64,000 nucleotides of DNA from Flavobacterium frigoris PS1 (GCF_000252125.1 NZ_AHKF01000015.1:62001-126000); one strand, 5' to 3'. Shown: positions 6,781-16,433, numbered from the stretch's first letter. Made by a program: numbers and translations. Notes: generated by a model from the sequence alone, not told the origin.

Positions 6781-9642
6781 AAATACAATCCGAACGAAAT
6801 AGAGGCCAAGTGGCAAAAATATTGGGCAGAAAATCAAACATTTGCCGCAGAAAATAATTCCGAGAAACCTAAATATTATGTTCTTGATATGTTCCCTTAT
6901 CCATCTGGAGCAGGATTACACGTAGGACATCCATTGGGTTACATTGCTTCTGATGTGTATTCTAGATACAAAAGACATCAAGGTTTTAATGTATTGCATC
7001 CAATGGGGTATGACAGTTTTGGTTTACCTGCAGAACAATATGCTATTCAAACTGGACAGCGACCGGAGGATACTACGTCGGTAAATATTGACGGAGGTTT
7101 TGATAAGGAAGGTAATAAAATTGCAGGCTATAGAAAACAGTTGGATAAGATTGGTTTTTCATTCGATTGGAGTAGGGAAGTGCGAACTTCAAATCCAGAT
7201 TACTACAAACATACCCAATGGATTTTTATTCAACTATTCAATTCATGGTACAATAAAAGCAGTGATAAATCGGAAGATATTTCGACATTAATTTCAATAT
7301 TTGAAAAAGAAGGAAATGCAACTGTAAATGCCGTTTGTGATGAGAAAATTATTTCTTTTTCAGCATCTGAATGGAATGCTTTCGCAAAAGAGCAACAGGA
7401 AAAAATCCTATTACAATATAGATTGACTTATTTGGCAGAGACCGAAGTAAATTGGTGTCCGGGATTAGGAACGGTTTTGGCTAATGACGAAATTGTAAAT
7501 GGAGTTTCGGAACGTGGTGGTTTTACTGTAGTCCGTAAAAAAATGACTCAATGGAGCATGCGTATTTCTGCTTATGCGGAGCGTTTGCTACAAGGGCTTA
7601 ACGATATCGATTGGAGCGAAAGTATCAAAGAGAGTCAAAGAAATTGGATTGGAAAATCAGTTGGTGCAATGGTTTCTTTTAAGTTAAAAGAACATGACGC
7701 TAATATAGAGGTTTTTACGACCAGACCTGATACTATTTTTGGTGTGACGTTTATGACATTGGCACCAGAGCATCCTTTGGTTCAGGAAATCACAACGCCA
7801 GAATATCAAGATAAAATAAACGATTATATTTTAGCATCGTCAAAACGTTCCGAAAGAGAGCGTATGGCTGATGTTAAAACCATTTCTGGTGTATTCACGG
7901 GAGCGTATGCTGAACATCCTTTTACCAAAGAGCCGGTTCCGGTTTGGATTGGGGATTACGTTCTAGCAGGATACGGAACAGGCGCTGTTATGGCAGTTCC
8001 TTGTGGAGACGAAAGAGATTATGCTTTTGCTAATTTCTTTAAAGGTCAAAGCGGAATGCCCGAAATAAAAAATATTTTTGCCAATGTTGACATTTCTGAA
8101 GTCGCTTACGGTTCAAAGGACAATGTAATTATTGCTAATTCTGATTTCTTAAATGGCTTGACTTATAAGGAAGGAACGAAGAAAGCAATTGAAGAATTAG
8201 AAAAATTAAACCAAGGGTACGGAAAGATCAATTACCGTTTGCGTGATGCCGTTTTCTCTAGACAACGATATTGGGGAGAGCCATTTCCAGTGTATTATGT
8301 AAATGGTTTGCCTAAAATGATTGATGCACAACATTTGCCAATCATTTTGCCAGAAGTAGAGAAATACTTACCAACAGAAGACGGTTTGCCTCCTTTAGGA
8401 AATGCTTTAGTTTGGGCTTGGGATACAGCAATTAATAAAGTGGTAAATACTGATTTAGTAGATCATAAAACTATTTTTCCTTTAGAATTGAACACTATGC
8501 CAGGTTGGGCAGGAAGTTCGTTTTACTGGATGCGCTATATGGATGCGCACAATGAAAATGAATTTGCAAGCAAAGAAGCCTTGGCTTACTGGGAAAGTGT
8601 GGATTTGTATATTGGTGGAAACGAGCACGCGACTGGACACTTATTATATTCCCGTTTTTGGAATAAATTCTTAAAAGACAAAGGTTTTGCACCTACCGAA
8701 GAACCGTTCAAAAAACTGATTAATCAGGGAATGATTTTGGGGACTAGTGCTTTTGTTTATAGAATTGATGGAACAAACACTTTTGTTTCGAAAAATAATA
8801 TTGACGGGCAGAAAGTTCAGCCTATTCATGCAGATGTTTCCATGGTTAATTCATCAGATGAGTTAGACATAGAAAAATTCAAAGCTTGGAGAGAAGATTA
8901 TAAAGATGCTGAATTCATTTGCGACGAAAATGGAAAATACATTGTAGGTCGCGAAGTAGAAAAAATGTCTAAATCGAAATATAATGTAGTTACTCCAGAT
9001 GATATTTGTAATGAATATGGAGCAGATACATTGCGTTTGTACGAAATGTTCTTAGGACCATTAGAGCAAGCTAAACCATGGAACACGGCAGGTATTTCCG
9101 GAGTTTTTGGTTTTTTGAAAAAACTGTGTCGTTTGTATTTTGATGAGCATGCAATGATTGTCACGGATGTGTCGCCAACCAAAGATAATTTCAAAACTTT
9201 ACATAAAACGATCAAGAAGGTAGTTGATGATATTGAGAATTTCTCATTCAATACTTCGGTTTCTCAGTTTATGATTTGTGTGAATGAATTGTCGACTCAA
9301 GGTTGTCATTCTCGTGCTATTCTAGAGCCATTGGCAATTGTGATTTCGCCTTATGCACCTCACATTGCTGAGGAATTATGGTCATTATTAGGAAATGAAG
9401 GTTCTATTGCAACTGTACCATTTCCTGTTTTTGAACCAAAACATTTAGTAGAATCTGAAAAAGAATATCCAGTTTCTTTCAATGGAAAAATGCGTTTCAC
9501 GATTACATTGCCTTTGGATTTAACCAAAGATCAAATTGAAGAAATCATCATGAAAGATGAAAGAACAATCAAACAATTGGAAGGTAGAACACCAAACAAG
9601 GTAATTATTGTTCCTGGTAAAATCATCAATTTGGTTGGGTAG
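6778..9642 (+). CDS. leuS: Leucyl-tRNA synthetase
   Basis: Charges tRNA-Leu. The 954-residue class I synthetase carries the HIGH motif as HVGH (48-51), the CP1 editing domain with TTRPDTIFG (near 314) and YGTGAVMAVPCGDERD, and KMSKS (near 729-733), followed by the anticodon-binding helical bundle and a C-terminal domain. Extra residues after about position 150 (the SSDKSEDIS region) make it somewhat longer than the roughly 860 residues of E. coli LeuRS, as is common in Bacteroidota. Start chosen at the only ATG fitting the conserved MKYNPNEIEAKWQ. Confidence 0.98.
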   Translation: MKYNPNEIEAKWQKYWAENQTFAAENNSEKPKYYVLDMFPYPSGAGLHVGHPLGYIASDVYSRYKRHQGFNVLHPMGYDSFGLPAEQYAIQTGQRPEDTTSVNIDGGFDKEGNKIAGYRKQLDKIGFSFDWSREVRTSNPDYYKHTQWIFIQLFNSWYNKSSDKSEDISTLISIFEKEGNATVNAVCDEKIISFSASEWNAFAKEQQEKILLQYRLTYLAETEVNWCPGLGTVLANDEIVNGVSERGGFTVVRKKMTQWSMRISAYAERLLQGLNDIDWSESIKESQRNWIGKSVGAMVSFKLKEHDANIEVFTTRPDTIFGVTFMTLAPEHPLVQEITTPEYQDKINDYILASSKRSERERMADVKTISGVFTGAYAEHPFTKEPVPVWIGDYVLAGYGTGAVMAVPCGDERDYAFANFFKGQSGMPEIKNIFANVDISEVAYGSKDNVIIANSDFLNGLTYKEGTKKAIEELEKLNQGYGKINYRLRDAVFSRQRYWGEPFPVYYVNGLPKMIDAQHLPIILPEVEKYLPTEDGLPPLGNALVWAWDTAINKVVNTDLVDHKTIFPLELNTMPGWAGSSFYWMRYMDAHNENEFASKEALAYWESVDLYIGGNEHATGHLLYSRFWNKFLKDKGFAPTEEPFKKLINQGMILGTSAFVYRIDGTNTFVSKNNIDGQKVQPIHADVSMVNSSDELDIEKFKAWREDYKDAEFICDENGKYIVGREVEKMSKSKYNVVTPDDICNEYGADTLRLYEMFLGPLEQAKPWNTAGISGVFGFLKKLCRLYFDEHAMIVTDVSPTKDNFKTLHKTIKKVVDDIENFSFNTSVSQFMICVNELSTQGCHSRAILEPLAIVISPYAPHIAEELWSLLGNEGSIATVPFPVFEPKHLVESEKEYPVSFNGKMRFTITLPLDLTKDQIEEIIMKDERTIKQLEGRTPNKVIIVPGKIINLVG

Positions 9643-9674
9643 GTATGAATAACGTCTCTACAACGTCAACATAT

Positions 9675-9715
9675 AAAAATCCAAATCCCAATTAATGTGG
9701 GGTTTGGATTTTTTT
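9675..9715 (+). terminator. leuS intrinsic terminator
   Basis: AAAAATCCAAATCCC (9675-9689) pairs with GGGGTTTGGATTTTT (from 9699) and is followed by a T-run, 33 bp after the leuS stop. Confidence 0.8.
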
Positions 9716-9816
9716 GTATTTATTTTAACGGGTGCCAAATTGACAATCTAAAAATTTGGTTCGTAATTTGATATTTCATTTGTAACTTTATATAGAAACA
9801 AAAAAAGATAAAAAAT

Positions 9817-10506
9817 ATGGGAATGAGTTATTTGATCTTAGCCGGTGCGATCATGCTGGCAAGCTGGCTGGTGAGCTCAAGGCTAAAAAGCAAATTTGAA
9901 CAATATTCTAAAGTACATTTGCAAAACGGCATGAGCGGAGCTGAAATTGCCGAGAAAATGCTTGCAGATAACGGGATTCGTGATGTACGTGTGATTTCGG
10001 TTGCAGGGCAACTAACGGATCATTATAATCCAACGAATAAAACAGTAAACCTTAGCGAGGCAGTGTATAATCAGCGTAATGCTGCTGCAGCTGCTGTTGC
10101 GGCACACGAGTGTGGACATGCTGTGCAACATGCCGTGGGCTATGATTGGTTAACAATGCGTTCTAAATTGGTTCCGTTTGTAAACGTTGCTTCAACTTAT
10201 ATGCAATGGATTTTGTTAGGTGGGATTTTAATGATGGAGAGTTTTCCACAGCTTTTGCTTGTAGGTATAGTTTTGTTTGCTGCGACTACTGTATTTTCAA
10301 TTGTTACTTTGCCTGTAGAGTATGATGCAAGTCATCGTGCTTTGGCTTGGTTAGAGAATAAAAGGATGCTTACACAGCAGGAACAGGCAGGTGCAAAAGA
10401 TGCGCTAAAATGGGCAGCAAGGACTTATGTAGTCGCTGCTCTTGGGTCAATTGCGACTTTGTTATATTATGTTTCAATCTATATGGGCGGAAGCCGAAGA
10501 GATTAA
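9817..10506 (+). CDS. Membrane zinc metallopeptidase (YugP-like, Zn_peptidase_2)
   Basis: A 229-residue membrane protease-like protein. The zinc site HECGH is at 97-101 with the third ligand probably in LPVEYDAS (near 165-171). Hydrophobic helices lie at about 3-20, 125-160 and 205-222. The size and the SGAEIAEKML and PVEYDAS motifs match the YugP/Zn_peptidase_2 family, whose substrates are unknown. It is flanked by terminators on both sides, so it is probably monocistronic. Confidence 0.9.
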   Translation: MGMSYLILAGAIMLASWLVSSRLKSKFEQYSKVHLQNGMSGAEIAEKMLADNGIRDVRVISVAGQLTDHYNPTNKTVNLSEAVYNQRNAAAAAVAAHECGHAVQHAVGYDWLTMRSKLVPFVNVASTYMQWILLGGILMMESFPQLLLVGIVLFAATTVFSIVTLPVEYDASHRALAWLENKRMLTQQEQAGAKDALKWAARTYVVAALGSIATLLYYVSIYMGGSRRD

Positions 10507-10522
10507 AAAAAGCCAATATTTT

Positions 10523-10567
10523 AAATCCCAATTCTCAGTCTTAATAAATGAGAATTGGGATTTTTTT
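10523..10567. terminator. Bidirectional terminator between zinc peptidase and Lrp gene
   Basis: AAATCCCAATTCTCA (10523-10537) pairs perfectly with TGAGAATTGGGATTT (10549-10563), flanked by T-runs on the plus strand and A-rich sequence upstream. It separates two convergent genes. Confidence 0.85.
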
Positions 10568-10574
10568 CCGTCTT

Positions 10575-11045
10575 TTATAATTGTATTTGTCTGTCTATTT
10601 GTTGGTCTAGCGAAATGAAAGTTTCAGTTCTTGAAACGCCTTCTATCGCTTGAATTTTGGTATTGAGTAATTGCATCAAATGTTGGTTGTCCCTGCAGAT
10701 TATTTTGATCAATATCGACCAGTTTCCTGTGGTGTAGTGGCATTCCAACACTTCGGGTATTTTTCTTAATTCCTTTACTGCTTCAGGGTTCTTTGCAGCC
10801 TTGTCTAAATAAACGCCAACAAATGCCATGGTGTTATAGCCTAAAACTTTATGATTAACGACAAACTTAGAACCTGAAATTACACCAGACTGTTCTAGTT
10901 TTCTCAGCCTTTGATGGATAGCTGCTCCGGATATGCCAATTTTATTAGCAATCTGTAGAATTGGTTTACGGGCGTCGTCCATTAAAGATCTTAAAATTTC
11001 TTTATCGATGCCATCTATTTCTACTATAAGGGAGTTGATTTTCAT
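10575..11045 (-). CDS. Lrp/AsnC family transcriptional regulator
   Basis: A 156-residue regulator with an N-terminal winged helix-turn-helix (IDGIDKEILRSLMDDAR through ISGAAIHQRLRKLEQSGVI, residues about 10-58) and a C-terminal RAM/AsnC effector domain (from about 70, with VLECHYTTGNWSILIKI). Such proteins form octamers and sense amino acids. Neighbours give no clear target. It is the first of two Lrp-type regulators in this window; the second (56850) lies next to metE. Confidence 0.93.
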   Translation of the reverse strand: MKINSLIVEIDGIDKEILRSLMDDARKPILQIANKIGISGAAIHQRLRKLEQSGVISGSKFVVNHKVLGYNTMAFVGVYLDKAAKNPEAVKELRKIPEVLECHYTTGNWSILIKIICRDNQHLMQLLNTKIQAIEGVSRTETFISLDQQIDRQIQL

Positions 11046-11156
11046 AAGTTGATTTTTGGAACTAAAAGCGTGAATTTGGTTGTTGTTTTAAATCAAAATT
11101 AATAAAAATTAGGTTAAAAGGCTTGTTTTTGCTGGTTTTATTTAAAATTAAACAAT

Positions 11157-11184
11157 AAAAAAACCGCGTTTATCGCGGTTTTTT
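11157..11184. terminator. Terminator after hemD
   Basis: AACCGCG and CGCGGTT pair around a five-base loop, with A-run before and T-run after, so it can act on both strands. It lies 21 bp beyond the hemD stop on the minus strand. Confidence 0.8.
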
Positions 11185-11204
11185 GTATGATGTAAGTAAA
11201 TTTA

Positions 11205-11954
11205 CTACTTTCCTTTATTGGCTTCAGTAATGTATTTTTCTAATGCCATTGTCATCGATGGTGTGCCTGGAGTAGGAGCAAGAATATCTATTCTTAAGCC
11301 ATGGTCCAAAGCCTCTTTTTGAGTTGAGCTACCAAAAACGGCTATTCGTGTATTGTTTTGTTCGAAATCTGGAAAGTTTTTGAACAAAGACTTTATTCCC
11401 GTTGGACTAAAAAAGGCTAAAACGTCGTAATAAACATCAGCCAAATCAGATAGGTCACTCATCACGGTTTTGTAGAAAATCGCTTGCGTCCAGTCTACTT
11501 TTAATCCGTTAAGAGTAATCGGTGCGTCAACATTCAGTTGATCTGAAGCTGGTAAAAGGAATTTTTCGTCTTTGTATTTTTTTATCAATGGTGATAAATC
11601 AGCAAAGTCCTTAGGGCCAACATAGATTTTTCTTTTTCTGTATACGACGTATTTTTGCAAATAAAATGCAACAGCTTCTGATTGACAGAAATATTTCAAT
11701 CCTTCTGGTACTTTAAAGCGCATTTCTTCAGCAACTCTAAAAAAATGATCAACAGCATTTCTACTCGTTAAGATAATTGCAGTGTAATGATTAAGATCGA
11801 TTTTTTGTAATCTTATCTCTTTGGCACTAACTCCTTCTATATGTATAAAAGGTCTGAAATCAATTTTTACTTTATGTTTTTGCTGAAGCTCAAAGTAAGG
11901 AGAATTCTCTACTTTAGGTTCGGGTTGTGACACCAAAATTGTTTTCACTTTCAT
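11205..11954 (-). CDS. hemD: Uroporphyrinogen-III synthase
   Basis: HemD closes hydroxymethylbilane to uroporphyrinogen III in tetrapyrrole synthesis. The 249-residue product shows the loosely conserved two-lobed HemD pattern: LTSRNAVDHFF (near 60-70), VAFFSPTG-type segment (LAFFSPTGIKSL) and a final APTPGTPSMTMALEKYI. Sequence conservation in this family is low, but these motifs and the 249-residue size are typical of Bacteroidota HemD. It follows the DUF4271 gene by 13 bp, a pairing common in Flavobacteria. Confidence 0.88.
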   Translation of the reverse strand: MKVKTILVSQPEPKVENSPYFELQQKHKVKIDFRPFIHIEGVSAKEIRLQKIDLNHYTAIILTSRNAVDHFFRVAEEMRFKVPEGLKYFCQSEAVAFYLQKYVVYRKRKIYVGPKDFADLSPLIKKYKDEKFLLPASDQLNVDAPITLNGLKVDWTQAIFYKTVMSDLSDLADVYYDVLAFFSPTGIKSLFKNFPDFEQNNTRIAVFGSSTQKEALDHGLRIDILAPTPGTPSMTMALEKYITEANKGK

Positions 11955-11967
11955 ATTTTAACGTTTT

Positions 11968-12648
11968 CTAAGCGCCTCCTTTTGTTATCAAATAATACAT
12001 GAAAAAATAAGGGGCTATTTCGAGAGTGCAAAGATATAAAATAAAATAAAACAACTTACCGAATATTAAATTTTGATATTTTTTTATTGAAATCAAATAT
12101 GTTATGATATTCAATATCAGCACTATAGATATAATTATTAGTGGAATTATTCTGGATATTGTTTCGTAATAAAATAGAATAATGTTGATTGGCAGTATAA
12201 TAAGTCCAATATATGTACGATAAGTAACTTTTTGCAGATTAAATTGCTCTACAAACTCTTCGATATTGAATGCTGTTGCAATAATTTTTTCGACCAAATA
12301 TTTTGATAGAATAAAGAAAATAAGAAAGGTTATAATCTGGATGTAAAATATCAAATCGGTTTTAGATGCATATCCAAAAAGATTTAGTGAAAGTTGGATG
12401 AAAAAGGCAAATGAGATAACCTGTGCAAAAAAAAGTGAAATGGTAAATCCGCTTTTCAAGTGACTACCATCGCGATATACCTTGTTATATTTATCTGAAA
12501 ATAGTAGATTCATAAAATCACCAAATCGATTCTCGTGAACGGATTTGGTAAGGGCGATTATGGCAAATGTTAATATAAATAAAAATGTTGCCCAATCTTT
12601 ATTATCGGTGATTCTCGGATGCAGTAAATGTTCAATCATAATCGGCAA
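11968..12648 (-). CDS. DUF4271 membrane protein
   Basis: The 226-residue protein is mostly membrane: about six hydrophobic segments, with short charged loops such as LFSDKYNKVYRDGSHLKSG. The LFSDKYNKVY motif and the position directly upstream of hemD match the Bacteroidota DUF4271 family. No catalytic residues are apparent and the function is unknown. It is divergent from the glycosyltransferase at 12743, and the two share a 94-bp promoter region. Confidence 0.8.
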   Translation of the reverse strand: MPIMIEHLLHPRITDNKDWATFLFILTFAIIALTKSVHENRFGDFMNLLFSDKYNKVYRDGSHLKSGFTISLFFAQVISFAFFIQLSLNLFGYASKTDLIFYIQIITFLIFFILSKYLVEKIIATAFNIEEFVEQFNLQKVTYRTYIGLIILPINIILFYYETISRIIPLIIISIVLILNIITYLISIKKYQNLIFGKLFYFILYLCTLEIAPYFFMYYLITKGGA

Positions 12649-12715
12649 AATTACTAATTTTTTATATCAATCTTTTTATTATAATTTTATTATGAATCAA
12701 ATGCCATAAAAACGT

Positions 12716-12723
12716 TACTTTTG
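12716..12723 (+). promoter_or_regulatory. Bacteroidota -7 element for the GT2/pyrC operon
   Basis: TACTTTTG matches TAnnTTTG exactly. Transcription would begin near 12730, about 13 nt before the glycosyltransferase ATG. The -33 TTG is not obvious. Confidence 0.5.
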
Positions 12724-12742
12724 CCGTGAAATCACTAGAAAT

Positions 12743-13468
12743 ATGAACGATTGTATTGTTATAATTCCTACCTATAACGAAATTGAAAATATCGAAAGCA
12801 TTATCAGATCGGTGCTTTCTCAACATAAACCTTTTCATATACTTATCGTTGATGATAATTCTCCGGATCGTACTGCAGATAAGGTTAAACTGCTGCAAAC
12901 GGAATTTAAAGGGCGTTTGTTCTTGGAAAATAGAGAGAAGAAATCTGGCTTGGGAACAGCATACGTCCATGGTTTTAGATGGGCATTAGATAATGGTTAT
13001 GATTTTGTTTTTGAGATGGATGCTGATTTTTCCCATAATCCTAACGACTTAGAAAAGTTATATGATGCTTGTCATTTTGGCAATGCTGACTTGGCTATAG
13101 GTTCGCGTTATGTTACGGGAGTAAATGTTGTTAATTGGCCATTGAATCGAGTACTCATGTCATATTTTGCCTCAGTTTATGTGCGGCTGATAACCGGTAT
13201 GAAAATTCATGATGCCACAGCAGGCTTTATATGTTATAAAAGAGAAGTTTTAGAAAATATTGGGCTTAATAAAATAAGATTTGTAGGTTATGCGTTTCAG
13301 ATTGAAATGAAATATAGAACTTTTTGTAAAGATTTTAATATTGTAGAGGTTCCAATAATATTTACAGACAGAACAAAAGGAGAATCAAAAATGAGTAACT
13401 CTATAATAGTGGAAGCTGTTTTTGGAGTGATATCATTGAGATTAAAAAAATTAGTTAATAGTTTATAA
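12743..13468 (+). CDS. Polyprenol-phosphate mannosyltransferase-like GT2 enzyme
   Basis: A 241-residue family 2 glycosyltransferase. The GT-A start IVIIPTYNEIENIESII (5-21), the VDDNSPDRT motif (37-44) and the DXD-type EMDADFSHNP (91-100) are those of dolichol/polyprenol-phosphate mannose synthases. FTDRTKGESKMS near the end is also diagnostic. There is no C-terminal membrane domain, so it is of the soluble or peripheral type. It would make lipid-linked sugar donors for O-glycosylation or envelope glycans. It is followed by pyrC after 10 bp. Confidence 0.9.
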   Translation: MNDCIVIIPTYNEIENIESIIRSVLSQHKPFHILIVDDNSPDRTADKVKLLQTEFKGRLFLENREKKSGLGTAYVHGFRWALDNGYDFVFEMDADFSHNPNDLEKLYDACHFGNADLAIGSRYVTGVNVVNWPLNRVLMSYFASVYVRLITGMKIHDATAGFICYKREVLENIGLNKIRFVGYAFQIEMKYRTFCKDFNIVEVPIIFTDRTKGESKMSNSIIVEAVFGVISLRLKKLVNSL

Positions 13469-13478
13469 GAAAAGTACA

Positions 13479-14819
13479 ATGAATAGGGTTTTAATTAAGA
13501 ATGCCAAAATAGTAAATGAAGGTGTGATTTTTGAGGGCGATGTTTTAATTGAAAATGACTTAATTGTTGAAATTTCAGAAAGCATAAGTGCCAAATCATC
13601 GCAGTGTATCATAATCGATGCCGAAGGAAATTATTTGATGCCGGGAGCCATTGATGATCAAGTGCATTTTAGAGAGCCGGGACTTACTTATAAGGGAGAT
13701 ATAGAATCGGAATCTAGAGCGGCGATTGCAGGTGGTATTACCTCTTTTATCGAGCAGCCCAATACAGTTCCTAATGCAGTTACCCAAGTCATTTTAGAAG
13801 AAAAATATCAGCTTGCAGCTGAAAAATCATACGCAAACTATTCTTTTATGATGGGTGCGACTAATGATAATTTGGAAGAAGTCTTAAAGACAAACCCTAA
13901 AAATGTCGCTGGAATAAAAATATTTTTAGGTTCTTCAACTGGGAATATGCTTGTTGATAATGAGGCTACTCTTGAGAAGATATTTTCAAGTACACCAATG
14001 CTTATTGCAGTACACTGTGAGGATGAAACGACCATTAAAAACAACTTAGAAAAATATAAAGCAGAATATGGTGAAGATGTTCCCGTTACGGTGCACCACC
14101 TTATTCGATCTGAAGAAGCATGTTATATATCTTCTTCTAAAGCAGTGGCTCTTGCTAAAAAAACAGGGGCGCGTTTACATATTTTTCACCTTTCTACTGC
14201 TAAAGAAATGGATTTGTTTACTAACAAAATTCCATTGGAGCAAAAGAAAATTACTGCTGAGGTTTGTATTCATCACTTGTGGTTCACAAATGACGATTAT
14301 GCAACTAAGGGAAATCTTATTAAGTGGAATCCGGCTGTGAAAACTGCTAACGATCGAAAAGTACTTTGGGAAGCATTATTGGATGATCGAATTGATGTGA
14401 TTGCCACAGATCATGCCCCTCATACATTGGAGGAAAAAAAGCAATCCTATCTTAATGCGCCCTCAGGTGGACCTTTAGTGCAGCATGCCGTTGTGGCTAT
14501 GTTTGAAGCTTTTCATCAAGGCAAAATTAGTGTTGAGAAAATTGTCGAAAAAATGTGCCATAATCCTGCCAAGATTTTCAAAATAGAAAAGCGTGGTTTT
14601 ATCAGAGAAGGCTATTATGCCGATTTGGTGATCGTAAATTCAGGTTTGCCATGGAGTGTGAAAAAAGAAAATATTTTTGCTAAATGCGGCTGGTCTCCTT
14701 TTGAAGGATTTACATTCAAATCTAGAATTACACATACTTTTGTGAATGGACAATTAGTCTATAACAATTTCAAAGTTAAAGAAATTCGTGCGGGGAAACG
14801 AATGTTATTTGATCGATAA
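13479..14819 (+). CDS. pyrC: Dihydroorotase, class I
   Basis: A 446-residue amidohydrolase for the third step of pyrimidine synthesis. Family landmarks: IDDQVHFREPG (58-68), the carboxylated-lysine region GIKIFLGSSTG (Lys147), AVHCEDE (His179), HIFHLST, and the catalytic IATDHAPHT near residue 310. The usual HxH metal pair is QxH here (Gln61, His63); I recall this variant from other Bacteroidota dihydroorotases. Without a tool I cannot exclude allantoinase-like activity, but context and REPG motif favour PyrC. Confidence 0.88.
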   Translation: MNRVLIKNAKIVNEGVIFEGDVLIENDLIVEISESISAKSSQCIIIDAEGNYLMPGAIDDQVHFREPGLTYKGDIESESRAAIAGGITSFIEQPNTVPNAVTQVILEEKYQLAAEKSYANYSFMMGATNDNLEEVLKTNPKNVAGIKIFLGSSTGNMLVDNEATLEKIFSSTPMLIAVHCEDETTIKNNLEKYKAEYGEDVPVTVHHLIRSEEACYISSSKAVALAKKTGARLHIFHLSTAKEMDLFTNKIPLEQKKITAEVCIHHLWFTNDDYATKGNLIKWNPAVKTANDRKVLWEALLDDRIDVIATDHAPHTLEEKKQSYLNAPSGGPLVQHAVVAMFEAFHQGKISVEKIVEKMCHNPAKIFKIEKRGFIREGYYADLVIVNSGLPWSVKKENIFAKCGWSPFEGFTFKSRITHTFVNGQLVYNNFKVKEIRAGKRMLFDR

Positions 14820-14833
14820 AATCAGACAAGTAG

Positions 14834-15328
14834 ATGAGAAAAACAATATCTTTTTTAGCAATTTTAATTCTGTTTTTAAGCTGTAAGGAAGAAGTGGTTA
14901 AAAAGCCGGAACGTCTTATTAAAAAAGAAAAGATGGTCGATATCATGTATGATTTGGCCGTTTTGGAAGGGGTAAAGTATCAAAATCCAACCTCGTTGGT
15001 GACTTATGATATAAACCCATCTCAATACATTTATAAAAAATATAAAATTGACAGTCTGCAATTTGCGCAAAGTAATGTGTATTATGCCTCTAATTATGAA
15101 GAGTATAAGGATGTTTTTGATGAAATTATCAAGCGAATCAACGATCAAAAAACGGTGGTAGATTCTTTGGTGAAGATTGAAAATAAGAAAAAGGCCAAGC
15201 TTGATTCCATAAAGCTAAAAAAAGCAGTTCCAGTAGCTGAGGATACTTTGATACCACAAAAAAAGAAGATAGAGAATTTAAAATTGGCAAGGAAGAACTT
15301 GAAAAATAATGACTCGTTAATTAAATAA
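14834..15328 (+). CDS. DUF4296 lipoprotein
   Basis: A 164-residue lipoprotein: N-terminal hydrophobic stretch ending in the lipobox LFLSC (Cys17). The first half (VDIMYDLAVLEGVKYQNP, then YIYKKYKIDSLQFAQSNVYYAS) matches the Bacteroidota DUF4296 family; the C-terminal third is a Lys-rich helical tail. Third gene of the glycosyltransferase-pyrC run, 14 bp after pyrC. Its end overlaps the convergent epimerase gene by 8 bp. Function unknown. Confidence 0.85.
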   Translation: MRKTISFLAILILFLSCKEEVVKKPERLIKKEKMVDIMYDLAVLEGVKYQNPTSLVTYDINPSQYIYKKYKIDSLQFAQSNVYYASNYEEYKDVFDEIIKRINDQKTVVDSLVKIENKKKAKLDSIKLKKAVPVAEDTLIPQKKKIENLKLARKNLKNNDSLIK

Positions 15329-16340
15329 ATGGTTCCGATTGTAACTTTGAAATTTCTTTAATGTATTGGTGAACGTCTAAAAAGTCTGTTTTTAATTCTG
15401 CTTTTATTTTTTCATTAGAATATATATTAGTCGAATAGGATGCCTCAGCTGTGGCTCTCGTTAGCTGTCTTTTTCTTCTTAAAACGGTAGCTAAAATCCA
15501 ATCGATTCTCCAGCCAATTTGCAGTAAGAATGCTTTTATGTGAATTGTAGGTCTTTTTACTTTTATTGCGTCAGCCATTGTGTTTAAAAGATCACGAAAA
15601 ACGATATTTTGTGCAATTAGAGTGTATCGTTGATTACAAATTTCACTTCTTGTAAGCTCAGCCGCGATTCTAACTACATCACTAATAGCTACAAAGCCAG
15701 TAACTCCTAGGGTGAAAAATGATAATCCATTTGCCACTTTGTTAAACAGCTGCCCGCTTCCTTGTTCGGGAAAACCAGGACCGATGATAATACCTGGATT
15801 AACTACTACAACATTTAACCCTTCTTGCTGGCCTCGCCATATTTCCATTTCGGCTCCATACTTAGAAATGGCATAATCACTATGCGGTTTCTCTGGATTC
15901 CATTCTGTTTCTTCTGTAATGACAGATTCATGTGCGGCGAGGTCGCCAAGCGCTGCTGTAGAACTAATGTAGCATAATTTTTTTACACCCTTGTCAAGAC
16001 AAAAATTAACAATGTTCGCAGTTCCTTCAATGTTTGTTTTGCGGAGAAGATCTTCATCTTTTGGATCGAATGAAATTATGGCGGCACAATGGTAGACATA
16101 ATCAATTCCTAGAAAAGCGTGTTCTAGTGACGGAATATCTACAATATCGGCTTGTACCCATTCTATGGTATCAAACAAGGAGTTTTTTTTGTAGAGACTA
16201 AAAAGCGACTTTGTTTTTTCAATGCTTTTTAAATTTCGATAGATAGCACAGACTTTTTGATCTCCAAGGCTTTCGGATTCAATTAAATGAAGTAATAAAT
16301 GTGCACCTACTAAACCTGTTCCTCCTGTAACTAAAATCAT
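15321..16340 (-). CDS. NAD-dependent epimerase/dehydratase (extended SDR)
   Basis: A 339-residue extended short-chain dehydrogenase/reductase. The Rossmann motif GGTGLVG is at 6-12 and the catalytic YxxxK is Tyr156/Lys160 in HSDYAISKYG, preceded by the SST strand (126-128). The NPGIIIGPG segment is typical of the dihydroflavonol reductase or 3-beta-HSD-like branch rather than of UDP-sugar epimerases. Substrate is not predictable. It stands alone on the minus strand between pyrC's group and tyrS. Confidence 0.88.
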   Translation of the reverse strand: MILVTGGTGLVGAHLLLHLIESESLGDQKVCAIYRNLKSIEKTKSLFSLYKKNSLFDTIEWVQADIVDIPSLEHAFLGIDYVYHCAAIISFDPKDEDLLRKTNIEGTANIVNFCLDKGVKKLCYISSTAALGDLAAHESVITEETEWNPEKPHSDYAISKYGAEMEIWRGQQEGLNVVVVNPGIIIGPGFPEQGSGQLFNKVANGLSFFTLGVTGFVAISDVVRIAAELTRSEICNQRYTLIAQNIVFRDLLNTMADAIKVKRPTIHIKAFLLQIGWRIDWILATVLRRKRQLTRATAEASYSTNIYSNEKIKAELKTDFLDVHQYIKEISKLQSEPFI

Positions 16341-16405
16341 TCTGTAAAGATAATTAGTTTGTTTGATTTTTAGAGCGATTGATTTTCAAATTATGCAATT
16401 AAAAC

Positions 16406-16413
16406 TATCTTTG
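16406..16413 (+). promoter_or_regulatory. Bacteroidota -7 element for tyrS
   Basis: TATCTTTG is an exact TAnnTTTG match, 20 nt before the tyrS ATG. A TTG lies further upstream (about 16380) but with wider than usual spacing. Confidence 0.5.
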
Positions 16414-16433
16414 TGAAAATTGATTTTTAGAAA

